Assembly: GCA_022605405.1 (NCBI GenBank)
Contig: JABYQQ010000023.1
Coordinates: 558,001 to 622,000 of the forward strand
From: Earliella scabrosa
Taxonomy: Eukaryota > Basidiomycota > Agaricomycetes > Polyporales > Polyporaceae
Direction of reading: 5' to 3'
Length of the DNA stretch: 64,000 bases
Position 1 is the stretch's first letter. Each line of letters starts with the position of its first letter. Positions 45,144 through 57,430 of the stretch are shown piece by piece. Position numbers and translations under genes: made by a program. Under the pieces are notes generated by a model. That model worked only from the letters and a program-made list of their open reading frames with translations, was not told the origin of the DNA and searched no databases.

Positions 45144-47643
45144 TTAGGGTGTAACCACCCAGATCGCACCAGTGAACACCTTGAATACATTGGTTGGAAT
45201 CCGATCAAATCTCTTCGCCGTCTCAATCATCTCCGCAGACTGCACCGATGTCGAGAGCCCCCGATGGTATGCACAATAATTGTACACATAGAGGGCCAGG
45301 GCTCTGACAGAATGCTTAGGTTCGTCAACTTTCTTTCCCCGCAGCTTCTCCCTCAGCCGGTCCAGTAAATCCCCATATACAAGCTTGCGTAGTTCCAGTA
45401 TCTCAGAGCTCTCTTCTAGCAGCTCCGGCATGTATTTCTCCGCATAATACAACCCAAGACGCATGCATCTGAGCGCGAGCGTCGCGTGCGCCTGGGCAGC
45501 ATCAACGTGGAACTCGGGCCGAGGAAGCGCCTTCGTCTTCTCGGGGTCGAGGAGAAAGTCGCGGAAGGTCGTGTGCATGAAACGAAATTCGGGCTCCCAG
45601 TCCGGATTGTAATCCTGTTGAACAATTTCAATCACAGCTCCGAGGGGGCGCAAGATGGACATAAACTCTTCGTGTGGGATGCCAATGAGTGTCGCCAGTG
45701 ATCTTGGTTCCCGGCCCTGGTCAACCCCTGTGTTGCAGACAGAAATGACTCCAAGAACTAGTGATATTCGATCCACTAGCTGTTTGTACATAGCGCTCAC
45801 TGGGAACGCGGTCTCGAGCACCGTGAGGTAGAGATTCTCAAGATGTGGTAGGTGGATGTGGCGGTCTGGGGACAGGAGGAGGGCGAGACGTTCATTCAGA
45901 GCATGGTCGCTGAGATCGCCTTGACGTAGAAACTCCACCGCGGTGCTTGCATACACGAATACACCCTCGGAGCGGTTGACAAGTTGCTCAATACAAGCAG
46001 GATTTGCGGTGGACCATGCAAGGCTGATTGGTTGCCTGGACAGCTTGTCGCGAATCACGGCTTCGATGTCGCGGTCAACAGTGTCCTGGTCGCCAATGTC
46101 ACGGAACGTCCGCCTGAGGATGGAGGGGTGGGCGTCCAAAATGTGGCGCACGGCGTCCGGTTCGGGGCGCGAAGTGAGCAAGATGCGAAGGGGTGAGGAG
46201 GGGGATTCGGTGCAGGAGAGGAGAAGCTTGAGCAGGGTGGGAACGGCGTCAATATCCTCCGCCGTGCACTCGTCCAGGGCATCGACGACGACGAAGATCG
46301 GAAAGTGAGGGTTCGTCTTCGACTCGGATAGCTGTCCAAGGGGTCCGCGCACCAAGTCTTTGCACGCATACTCCATCTGCTGTTGCTGCGAGCCGCCCCC
46401 TCTCTTCAGGTGCTCTCGGGCCGCGGACACGATGGCGTTGTGGAGAGCATCCGAGTCTAGGAGGGTAGCAAGCTGGAAGGCAATGGTATTAAAGAAGGAG
46501 AGTGCCGAGTTGGGTCCCTGAGGACCACGGGTAAAGAAGAAAGATGCTCCTAGGCGTTTCGAGTTGTCAAGTTGGCGACAGAGCTCGGACGCAATCGTGG
46601 ACTTGCCCATGCCGGCGTATCCGACCAGTACGAAGACCCGATCTTCGGCATCGACTCTGCTGCCTTGCTCCACCCAAGCGTTGAGTTCGCTAAAGACATT
46701 CTTTCGGGTGGCCTCAAGATATTGCGCCTTGCCCGCATTGTCGCCAGAGCGGTAAGATGCGCTGCCCAAGGGAGAGAGCTTCTCCAGCACCCTCTCGTCC
46801 GCTGTAAGATGAGGTCCCGAGTGAGAAGAGTACTCCACTGAAAAGACTTCACAACCCTGACCTTCTTTCTGGAAATGTTTCGTGAGTATGCATGCTGTAA
46901 TTCGCAGTTATGGATCTTACCGTGATCGCTCTCAGGGACTGTCGAGCTACAACCTCAATAGCAATTCCACCTTGAAGCTTCAAGCGGGTACGTCAGATAA
47001 TGTGTAAGTTACAGTTGAGCAGAACGGACGTACTTGGAAGTTCTGACGTGCATTATTGATCTTCTCTCTCATCCTGGTGATTGCGTCCGCATCCTGTTTG
47101 GTACGAAGAAAGCGGGTGAACCGAGGTTTATCCGCCAAAGTTCTCGCTTCCAAGAGCACTACGTCAAGCTGTCTACATACATTCAGCACACGATCCCAGT
47201 AGCATCATATCTACACAACGCACTTCTTTAAGCCGTCAATGCGGATATTTAGATCCAGGTTCTTAGCACTACTAAGGGCATTCTCTACAATTCCACGATC
47301 CGGCGAGTCGCGGGGTATGCCTTCGACTCTATGTCTGACTGTCTTTGCTACCCCTTCGATGTCGTTGCACAGGTTTGTAGCGTCCTCGCAGAGTCCCTTC
47401 ACGGCTTCCTTGTTAGCCTTAGTGGCCTGCAAACTGCCATGAGACAATCTCGTGACGCTTGCGGGAGCGTAGCAGGCGTACCTCGACCTTCTTCAACGTG
47501 CCGATGAGCACATCCAAGGCCTCCGTGAGCCCAGGGACACCGGCGAGTCCAACCAGGCCACGCCCGTTCTCCAGAGCTCCGATCGTGTTCGCAAGCGTGA
47601 CGTATCCTGCGTCGCTTCTGAAGAGTCGTTGGCGGGGCTTCAT
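45144..47643 (-). CDS. NACHT-domain NLR with helical (MLKL-like) N-terminus
   Basis: Five exons in frame: 47643-47482, 47426-47224, 47172-47034, 46977-46921 and 46832-45144 (749 aa). Residues 1-185 form a helical bundle (GLVGLAGVPGLTEALDVLIG, ATKANKEAVKGLCEDATNLC, FLRTKQDADAITRMREKINN) of the type I recall matching the MLKL-like N-terminal four-helix domain of fungal NLRs, implicated in membrane-directed cell death. The NACHT follows: Walker A GYAGMGKST, Walker B FVVVDALDEC, sensor LLTSRPEPD, and a winged-helix-like region ending MHTTFRDFLLDPEKTKALPR. No WD, ankyrin or TPR repeats follow; a helical tail (about 130 aa) ends the protein. Likely cytosolic signalling ATPase/GTPase in non-self recognition. 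The gene looks intact; a truncated paralogue lies at 62,973. Confidence 0.8.
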
Positions 47644-50640
47644 CGATGGGTACAGGACAGGATAGCAGGCAGTGGATCGAGGACAAGATGCTGGGTCAAG
47701 CCGTCGCGCAGATGAGGTGGAAGACGTTGAGAGAAACGGGGACGCTCCCGTGGGCAATGCAGCCAAAAGGCGGTTCAGCAACGCACGTGCCGCATGTCTA
47801 TGGCGCTGCGTGTGACAGAACACAGAACACTCGTAGAAAACCCCCGCGCGTTGACATCGAAGCCTCAGCGCAACAGCCCTGTGACCATCTCCCAGTCCGA
47901 CGCACCGCATGGTGGCCGCGCCATCGCTTCGTGCTTGATTGAAGCCCGCTCATTCGAATCCATCCACGAGGTCGTCGAAACTGGTCCGAATTCAGACACT
48001 GTAGACTGTGTTCAAGGTACAATGTTCATCGAGGCATCTTCGATCGCCGCGTCACCGCCGGGAGCTTAGGGAACGTTTGGCGCTAGCTACATACAGATCT
48101 AAATCGCGCTGGGATGCCATGAAGCCCGCATCCCGTGCGCTGCTACTTGTGAGAACCAAGAGCAAGCGGGGTATATCACCTTTGCGACGAATTTAGCAAT
48201 GTGTACGCTGCATAATACCATGCAAAAACCACTCACCACAACCAGAACGTCTACCGTTCGTGCTCCGTGTCCACTACAGCGACAGAGATCTCGACCGCAG
48301 CTGGTATGTCAGACACTGCCTAGTGCCTAGTGGAGGCGTCGGAATAGGATCCGTGGACGAGCACTTAGCCGTAGACGATGATACTCTGCCACCGGAAGAA
48401 CGGGCTGTGAGTGTTCGGCTCACCTCGGGCAATAGCCGTCGCGGACCCCCCCAATGAGCTTGGTCCGAGTCCACGGAGCTGTTCAATGGGTGAAGTGAAT
48501 GACGGGATTGACCACTGTTGCAACCCTGGGGAGTTCATCTTCGATGGAGACTCGAGCACATATCGCGCAGCCTGATTCACCGCCATCCTGAAGTCCACTG
48601 TGAGTACATCATTAGTATTTCGGGCGCAACGGAGGCGGCACCCAGACGCATGTCTCCCCGCGTGCTCCTCGAGCTTCCGAAGTTTGCGTAGAGAAATCAA
48701 TGATGCAGAGCCTGCTCAGTCGCCGCTCATTGATGCCCTGTACGTGCATTTCCGGTCGATACCGAGTGCGCAAGCATGAAAGTTAGGGCTCGCTTGAGAG
48801 GATAGAGCCATGCCTTGCATGGTCTTCGGACCGCAGGGGCCGCAGACAGAGAGCCCGATGAGTACGCGTACCAGAAAGTCCTCGATACAACACGCGCCTC
48901 GAGTGTCTCCTGGGAAGGCTGATATCAATGTCAGTAAAATAGATGCCACGTTTATTATCGCACTGACTGGCAGACTGCAACCAGGACAAGGAGGAGACGT
49001 GCGAGCGACAGCTGCTGAAGGAGACCTGTCGTCCATATCGCGCGTCTGCATATTGGGCGTCGGAAGAGCGTGCGTTGTGGTGGAGACGAAGCTTTCGGGC
49101 GTAATCGGCAGACGGCGACGTTGCACATGAGCTCACCTAATACGACTTGTGCAGCGTTCAGGTGAGATTGGGATGGCGCCGAGTATCGCCGGTCCAAGAG
49201 GTCACGATGAATCGTCGGAGTAGGACTGCTTGAGCGAGAGTCGACTGTCAAACTAATACTCGGACTAACCGCAAAATACAATTACCTAAAGCCATATAAT
49301 CCATGCCCAGCAGTGACGCGAGTTTTCCGGTTGTGCGAGCCTTGACATGACTTGGATGGGTACCAGGACGCGAGCGTGCTGGGGAAGAGAAGAGAAGAGC
49401 CGGAGCGTCATGGAGATGATGAGGAACAGTCGGATGAGGGTCAACACTACATAGGACGCGGCCCAAAGAGCAGGCTACGCTACACGCAGGGCAACGCAGG
49501 GCGACCGTACCGTTGAGAGTCTCAGCGAGAGAGCAGGAGACTCGAGCTCGAGCTCTGTACTGGGACTCGGACGAGCGGCCCGCCCCGCCGTGTGTCGCTT
49601 TGGGCGTCTCTATTTGTCGCGGTCCCACCAGTCTCCTCCTCCAGCCTTGCTCTCGACCACTCTGTACAATCTTGGCAGCTTTACGTGCGCGATGAGTCTG
49701 GCTAATGGATTGACATGCATCCTTCGAATGCGCAGAGATCCGCACGCACACCGGACTCGCACTCGCCGTTCGACCTCCCTGCTACCGTACCAGCCTCCCG
49801 CTCCAGGAATCCTTGTCGTAGAAGCGCAACGGTGCCCTTCACCGTCCTGCCCGTCCTGTGTTCGACAGCACGAGTCCCTAACGCGTCTCAGCTGTTTAGA
49901 GGCGTCCCCATATCCATCTGCTAGTGCATAGTCATGACACTCTGCAGGCCACCGCGATCAGTCTCGCTCGCGACCACTGCTCGTCCTTCAAGAACCGCAC
50001 GCTCTAGCCTCTCGCCCTTGGACCCTTGCAGACCGGTCTCCGAGCCTCAGAGCTGGCGACCTTTGAAGAAAGCGAGATGGAGACGGACGCGCATGAGGTG
50101 CTATGACCGCAGAGGATGCGGAGGAATGGTCAAGGCGGATGGACATCCTGAGGTACGTGATTCTGCATTTCTACGTCTGTGCCTCCTGAAACAAGGACTT
50201 AAATGCACCTGCGCACCTTGCTGGAAACACACGATCTCCGTACGGAACACGTAGAGTCGCACACGTATCAGATGAGACGTACGTTGAGCGGACTGCCTCC
50301 ATCGCATACCCATGGGCACCCACCCTCTCTCGCCCCCTCCCTCGCACTGTCCGCGACTACACCAGCGAGCGAACGACGGACATCCCAGATGAATATCTCA
50401 CGCTGTTGTACATCCTCTGGGGCCCATGAGTGTCAACCATCGTGTTCAAGCCTCCCAAGCCTCCCTGATAGACCTGTTACGCGCGCGCCGTCACCCCCAA
50501 ATGTCCATCTTCATCCCTATTCTCATCTGTTCCGAATTGCGCACGGCTACCCCACATGCGTCGAGCCCTCCGTCCTTCATCCAGACCCATCACTTTTCAC
50601 GCGCCGCGTCGAGCCCTGCGCCTCCCCCCTCACGAGTCGC
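47644..50640. other. Repeat-degraded region, no supported gene
   Basis: Open frames are short and lie on both strands. A plus-strand piece at 49,934-50,125 reads MTLQATAISLARDHCSSFKN, then, after a stop, GLRASELATFEESEMETDAH. This looks like decayed coding sequence. Neither family nor gene limits are known. Confidence 0.4.
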
Positions 50641-52810
50641 TCTTCTCGAGGTTCTGGCATGTCTGACATCCCCAAGCATTGACATATGCCCTCCCGTTCA
50701 GCGGGTACCAGTCGTCGCGCAAGCAGTACGTACCATGACCTCTTGCTTCTCGATCTCAAGCACGAGCTCGCCTGGACGCGGACCCTCAAGCCCTCGAGAA
50801 CTCGCATCGCATCCACCGTGCCATTCCCCGGACATCAACGCCTCGCCTATCTCGCGGGCGCGATGTCATCACATCGTGTCTTCTTCATTCCCTTAGCCAC
50901 GAGTCCAACGACATACACTCGACACCGTCGCAACCGAAGGACACAAGCTTCTACTAATCAAACGTCGCGCCCCTCATCTATGCACGCGACCTCCGCTCTA
51001 GTCTTGAGCAGCCCACAGGAGGTGTTCCTCTTCTCGCACATCAACGACCGATTGTCGAGACCAGGTACGACCCGCCCTCCGTCGTCAGTCTCGCAGTCCA
51101 TAAGAATGCTGACGCTCTCTGGTCTCGCAGCCGCATTCACCCCGTCCCGGGCTTGGCTCGGATGTGCGCCGTGGATCCGTACGTCGGTCGACAGTTCAAT
51201 GGGTAGCGGGTGCAGTTCCCGTGTTCACCGGCGCCTTCTCCATCAGCCGTAGTTGCAGCATCCGTTTGCGCTCTCCAATCTTCGCGAGGAATGCGCGTAG
51301 CTGCCAATCATCGTTTTAATCGTGTTCGCGAAGGCTGTAGCGTCGGCCAGTCCATGCGCGCAGCTCAGCCGTAGGGCGTGCGTATCAAGTCCACTTCGGA
51401 GGGAGCGAGGAACGGCTGAGGGACTGGCGCGCGCCGCAAGACTGAAACACAGGGCGATGGCCGGACAGTCGCGTGGACGGGCCTGCAGGTACATGTTGAA
51501 CTTGCGATCATCGACATCCTCCGACGAGGAGGTCGCGCTCTGGCATTTGCGGCTCAAGCCGTCACGATTCTCCCTGCTGTATAGCTTTGATGCTCAAGAC
51601 GACAGCCTGGTCCGCGGCTTAAGCCCAGAATCCGTACGTACATGTGCTCTTTCATACGGACGACCATCCCGAGACTGCTACTGATGTCCCTTCAGTTCTA
51701 CTACAGTTCGTCCGGGAGGATGGGACCGGGCAGTCCCAGTCCGAGGGAAGGACGAGAAGTTGGATCGAGGAGACGCTAGGGCGCTGTGGCGTGCGCCGTT
51801 CGCCCATCCGCGCTCGTAAGGAGGACACACCTACCGTGCGTACCACGTTCAGGACAGCGCCACTGCACGCAAGTTGAGACGCAGTCGACAGCAGGCTGAC
51901 GACGAAATGTCTGCTCTGTCTATGCTCAGGAGACCGTGCGTGGGTCCGCTCGCAGGAGAGGCCGCGGGGGAGCGATCGTCGATGCAGTTGCCGCGTGTGA
52001 GCATAGTCCTTCGCGGCCGACGGAGCCACTGCGCACGCTGCAGATTGGCCACACCCGATCCAGCGAGCGGACGCGCGTCGGTGGAGACATTCGCCTGTTA
52101 CCCCCGGGTCCTGTCCGGCTCTGGAGCAGAAGGACGATCGTCGACGCGAGGCTCGCCGTCGTGTCCGCAGCGCCCGCTCGCTGGTTTCTGCGCCGTGCAG
52201 TTACTCTGACGGGCCGTCGTCGGTGTTCGCGCTGGGCGGGCGTCGGGCGGCCTCGTGAACAAACAAAGGAACACTCCTCGCCATCTGCAGCCCACTCCAG
52301 ATCGGACACGGTGGCCAGCGCCTGCACGCACGACAGGGAGCACGTCAGCGCTGTCATCGATGACATCGCTCGAAGCCCTGGGATGTCCACGTCGGGCGTG
52401 TCGATGGGTGGTCTCCCGCGTGCGGGCTTGGATGCTGCACCATCCCCTCCTACCGACGTACCACATTGGCTTCCTCATCGATACGCCCTCGCTGCATCTA
52501 TAGGCTCTCCGACTCTCGCTCGTATCCCTGATTCCTCGGTCATCTCCGTCGACGCTTGTCTCCGCCAGTAGACCTTGTTCCGACATCCCTATACGACCGC
52601 AACGTCCTCCAAGTCAATCACGGCTCGAGCACCCTGGTCTCTTTCTCTGCTTCGTAATACCCTCTCCCGCATGCCTGCATCTCGGACATTCTTGAAGAGG
52701 ACCGCGACCCGGTCCTCCCTCACCTACGCCCTTCTCAAGCTCGTCTCCAGCCTGTATCATGCTCGTTCTATCCCTACGAACTCGGCCGCCTGCCCGGTAC
52801 CTCCGTTATA
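50640..52810 (+). repeat. Degraded duplicated module, copy C
   Basis: Collinear with copy D at 54,385-57,430. Matching pairs: TCTCAAGCACGA (50,754/54,398), CAGCCGCATTCAC/CAGACGCATTCAC (51,128/54,725), GAGACGCAGT..GACAGCAG (51,874/55,630), CGAGCGGACGCGCGTCGGTG (52,057/56,497), GCTCTCCGACTCTCGCTC (52,503/57,083). A frame near 52,670-52,800 reads SDILEEDRDPVLPHLRP then SFYPYELGRLPG, with a counterpart in D (LDILRQERDLVLSQIP, SFYPHGLDFLRF). Part of it also matches copies A and B around the KDZ target site. Probably ancient coding DNA; no intact gene remains. Confidence 0.65.
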
Positions 52811-54384
52811 ACTTATGAGCATCCCGGGCATGGGCTCACGTGTTTCGCAGTTCTGTAGTGACTGGCATCTACCATGTCGAGAGTGGGACGTACCTTGTTC
52901 TAACACACACGATCCGCGCCCCGCTGTTCTGTTATCAGCATATACTTACGCAAGCTCTCCTGTGCAATTTAAACGCGAGGGAAAAGGCGAGACAAGTGAA
53001 AGACGGGAGACACTTCCGCGGCACTAGTAGAGAGCGGGAGGGCAGATAGAAGACGTCGAAACATATCAAACTGAGAGAATTTGATACCGCAGAAAGGAGA
53101 CGAGCGACGCAAGAAGGAGCGAGCAGGGAGAGAGCCTCAGAGAGCTGGACCAGGACGAGGAGGCCGCAAAAACAGCCCAGCACACTGGCGGCCCACCTCG
53201 GCCCGGCCGGTCCCGGCGTCAGTCGGCTTGCAGTTGGCCTCCTTCGCAGCGTCGCTCCTCTGTCTCTACCTCTCGAATTGGCACACCCAGCAAGTTCAAC
53301 ACGCCTGCAATGCGCTCGATCCTTCGGTCGCGAAGCCATACCCTTGCTCTCCATCGCTGTCTATTGGACTGACTACTCTCCCTCTTCTGTCGTCGTAACA
53401 CGCTCCGCTACTCTCTCACTCTCTGACTTGTGTCGTAGACTCGTCCGCCCCCTCATCGCTGTCGTCAACTCGGTGTCGCCTCCGCCAGTCACCAACTTTG
53501 AGCCTACGGTACTCGCCTGAAACAGCCTGTCCATCCTGTTACGGCCACTCGGCTCGCAAGCGCGGCGCGCTCATGGATATTCACGATGGTCCAGGCGGCC
53601 ACCCGGTTGCAGTTCGGATTTCCGAGGGATCCTCGACTTGGGAGCAGATTGAGGTGAAGGAGGACGTGCGTACGGGGGCGTAGCGGGTGGGGAAGAGCGG
53701 TTGAGGTGATGCCGCGCTATCACGGCGCAGGTGTGTTTTTTCTTTGTCGCTGCACGTACCTCCCCTGACTAGGGACCGTTTCACCTCATGCGTGACAGCT
53801 GCACAAGCTGACAAGACCCTACTACATCCTTGACGCTTGCAATTGTCATGAGTGTTGCGTTCGCTTCTCGGAGGATATCGCTGCCAAGATGGACGTCTAA
53901 CCTCGTAACTACTACCCAGGTCCCACACCGTCCGTGCGTATCTATAATCTCTGCTCGTTCTCTCGCCGTACCGTGCTGACATTTGCGTTGTCAGTCTCCT
54001 GAGCTCTCATCTGGAGGGGGGACCTCGTCTGACCGTGTTGAGGAATATATTCTCTCCCGTTGTCCTCGACTCGTTCGTAGGACCACTTGCGACGACAAGG
54101 TAAGATTCATACAAGAGCCAGAGGTGGACGGGAGTCAGACGGAAGTGGCAATGTTGCAGGTGTACCCGGTCGTGCCTTCGCCTACCTTGCCTACACCCGC
54201 TTGCGCTCTCTCTCGTCAACCTACTCGAGACGACTGACAGCGCTCCCGCATGCATCAATCCCTGTGCCCTTCGTTGGATCCCTGGCTGCACGTCGCATAC
54301 TCTTCAGGAGACCCTGCCATGGTGCGTTATTCGCCTCCATTCCGACTCGCCCAAATATTGATGTTCTCGCGCCCATTTAGCAAT
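52811..54384. other. No supported gene
   Basis: Short frames only. The minus frame 52,935-53,354 and plus frame 53,278-53,520 overlap and show no domain. It separates copies C and D. Confidence 0.4.
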
Positions 54385-55349
54385 CGCTTCTGTGTATCGA
54401 CCTCAAGCACGAACCCAAAGCCTCAACAGCTCGCATCACATCCCCTATTCCCACTTTCCAGACATCCACGCCTATCTCGCGGGTGGATTGTTATCGCCGG
54501 AACGTTCTCTCCATTCCTGCCGCCCCGACATGCATCGTACATCTCCGCATCCGAGGCCACTCAACGTCCGGTCCGCTCGCTTCCTTTCCCCCATACAACC
54601 TCTGCTCGATTCGCGACCTGTCCAGTACGCTCTCCCTCCTCTAGATCAACCACAGATGGTCGAGCCCAGGTAACGCTCAACCTCTAGCTACATTCGGGAG
54701 AGTGCTGATGCTCCCTATTTTGGCAGACGCATTCACTCCGTGCAGAACATACACCCTGGAGCCGTCCGTCCGTCGATACTTGAGCGGGCCCCGTGTACAT
54801 CGGCGACCGCCCTCGAGCAGGAGCTGCAGTATTCCTTCGCATTATCCCAGCCCAGGAGGATCGCCGTGAAATACGCACCGCCGTTGTCATCGCGCTCGAG
54901 CGTCGGCTAATCAATGCGCCCCCGGACGCAGGGCGTGCAGCAGAGTCCGGCGCGTCGGGCCCATGTCGGAAGGTGCGAGGAGCGGTGAATGGCCGTACGT
55001 GCACCGCAAGACCCCGACTCCACTGTCTGCTCGGATGACCTGGCAGTCGCGCGGATCAGCCTCCAGATCGCCCTCGCCACAAGTTCAACCTATCGTCGAC
55101 ATCCCCACGGAGGCGGCTGGCGGTTGGCGCATGGATTTCCAGCTCGTACAGTTCCAGTCGCCGTAGTCCTGCTCACTGCATGCCTCGGAAGACCAAGGCC
55201 GAGGATAGGAACGACATTTGACCCGCGCCGGTATGTACCATGTGTACTTGTGTAGGGTCAATCGCCGTGACTATCGCTGATGGCTCTTCGGTTCTGCTTT
55301 CCAGGGATCAAACCGGCCATACAACGACGGTCTTCGGGGCGCGAGAAAG

Positions 55350-55590
55350 CGAACTCAGGGCGGACAGATAACACCGAAGTGGCGGACCAGCTGCGACGGC
55401 GAGCGTGCACTCGCCGCAGGATCGCGCGCTCTCGAAGATAGCGCGAGCGGTCCGTCTGCGTCGCCTTCAAGTCGGACGGATAATACGTAGAGTCGCAGAC
55501 AAGCTGCGACGGCGCGCGGCACTCGCCACTCGCGCGCCGTCGAAGATGAATCGATGACAGCGGACAGCGCGAACGGACCATTCGCGCCGC
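55350..55590. repeat. Tandem duplication of about 117 bp
   Basis: GG(C/A)GGACAGATAACACC..AGCTGCGACGGCG near 55,354 is echoed by TCGGACGGATAATACG..AGCTGCGACGGCG near 55,471, both followed by GCACTCGCC and GCG(C/T)GC.GTCGAAGAT. Confidence 0.6.
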
Positions 55591-55810
55591 ATCCAGGTAG
55601 CTAGGCCTAGGGACATCGGACAGCCCATGTCGAGACGCAGTTTTGACAGCAGACCGCCGCTGAGACACGTTTGTGCTGTCTCTGCTGCAGCGATCGCCAA
55701 TGCAGCTACGACGCGCGGCGCGTAGTCTCTCCCCGTGCTGTAGCCCGGCGCCCAGGGCCCCAGCTTGCACGCTCCCGCTGAGCAGACTGAGAGCAGCACA
55801 GACGGTCGCG

Positions 55811-56422
55811 TAGTCTCGTAACCAGCCGCTATAGGCTTACAGTCTCACCCGGTCCAAAAAAGGCAGGGGAAACGAGAAGACCGGGAGAGACTGGCCTATA
55901 ACGTCTGGTGACTTTCGTATAGACGGGTGTGGGATAGTCATTGTGACAGCCTCGTGACTCCTCCCCACCGGGATGGAAGGACTCCCTGCTCTGCCACACC
56001 ACCTCGCCGCTCGCCGCCCGCCGCCCGCCGCCCGCATACAGGCAGCTGCAGTCGTAAACAGAGCTGAAATTGCGGCGGCGCTGTAACTCACATTTCGCAT
56101 GGGTTAGCATGGGACGTGCGTCAGGCTCGGCACCGCCTTCTCTTGCATCCACGTCTCGCCGGCTGGAGGCGCATATAGTCACCTCCAACCCCCGTACTGG
56201 CAGGGGCGGGGGAGGGCGGGGGTCACAGACAGGGTGCAGAACGGGACGCTGTGACGAAGAGACCACTCCGTTTGGGGCTCGATGACGTGCTGAGTGCACG
56301 TGGGCGTGACTATCCACTACCCGCCTATACGAAATTCACCAGACGATTAGGGCCCGTCTCTTCCTTGGCTCGTTTCTCGTTGCCTCTTTTGGACGGGCCC
56401 TAATCGGCTGGTTACGAGACTA
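55811..56422. mobile_element. MITE with long inverted repeats, Mutator-like
   Basis: Ends are TAGTCTCGTAACCAGCCG and its exact reverse complement. The inverted similarity continues for about 125 bp on each side (shared GTCCAAAA, GAAACGAG, CGTCTGGTGA, TTTCGTATAG, GATAGTCA). Flanked by a perfect 9-bp direct repeat ACGGTCGCG at 55,802-55,810 and 56,423-56,431. Long inverted repeats plus 9-bp duplication fit a non-autonomous Mutator (MULE) element. Copy C at 51,990-52,030 (TTCGCGGCCGACGG) continues without it. No transposase coding capacity. Confidence 0.85.
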
Positions 56423-57430
56423 ACGGTCGCGGCCGACGGACGGGCACTGCGTACGCCTACCACACCACATCCAGGCCAGCGAGGGCAAGCCCGGCTCCCA
56501 GCGAGCGGACGCGCGTCGGTGGAGACATGTATCTGTCCCCGCTCGGGTTCTGTTCGGCTCTGGCAGCTGGAGTAGCGCACAAGGGCGCGATCGTCGGCGC
56601 GAGCCCCGAGCGGGCTGTCAACTGCGCCCGCTGATTGGCCGCTGCGCCGTTGCTCTGGTCGGTCGTCGTCGGGGTGTGCGTCGGGCTGGATCGCGCGCTG
56701 TCTTGCGAGCGGAGGACAACGCAGCGGGCCCTCCTCGTCCCCTGCAGCCAGCTCGGGATTGGACTTCGTCGACAGCGTCGGGATGCACGTTGGGGAAGAC
56801 GTCAGCGTCGTCGTCGCTCGGAACGACATCCCGGCTGTAGATTTAGCGCAGATCGCTGGGGAGAAGTCGTCGCTGCGACTCGGACGGTGGCTGTCGATGC
56901 TCGCAGCGCCCGTTGCTGCTGCCACTCGTGCCCCGGCGTACATGTCCCTTACAGCATCTTCGTCGGTGTCCACGTCGGGCGTGCGATTGAGCAGTCTCTT
57001 GCATGCATGCACGATATCAGCTTCTCCGATGCATCATTATTTCCACACGCGTGCCTCACGAGCGTGTTCATCTACGCGCTCGCTCTCCGACTCTCGCTCT
57101 CCTCCCGGACTGTGCTATACGTATACCCAGACCCATCCCCCAATCGCACTCGGTGTACCCGTCACCGACGCCTGATGGCTCAAATTGACCTTGGTTCATG
57201 CTCCCCTAGATCTGCGACCTCCGCGACCTCATCTGCAACATCACCACCCTCGTCTCTGTCCCTGTCCCGTACACGCCGCACTTGCCCTCTTCCACGGATG
57301 CTTGCTTCTTGGTTGGACATTCTCAGACAAGAACGCGACCTTGTTCTGTCTCAGATACCCTCCCCGCCGTCTGCACCCTCGTTCTATCCCCACGGACTCG
57401 ACTTTCTGCGCTTCCCTGCTGTACCTCCGT

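Larger units (their letters stand above)
54385..57430 (+). repeat. Degraded duplicated module, copy D, interrupted by a MITE
   Basis: Collinear with copy C. The offset between the copies is about 3.6-3.76 kb before 55,811 and about 4.45-4.6 kb after 56,422, a step explained mostly by the 612-bp insertion. One piece reads VFLRIIPAQEDRREIRTAVV then IALERRLINAPPDAG (54,830-54,930), apparently once coding. Confidence 0.65.

Noticed and set aside
55811..56422. Tc1/mariner MITE with TA target duplication
   Set aside because: TA does flank the inner GTCTCG ends, but a perfect 9-bp repeat lies immediately outside TA, and the inverted repeats are long, favouring a Mutator-type element.
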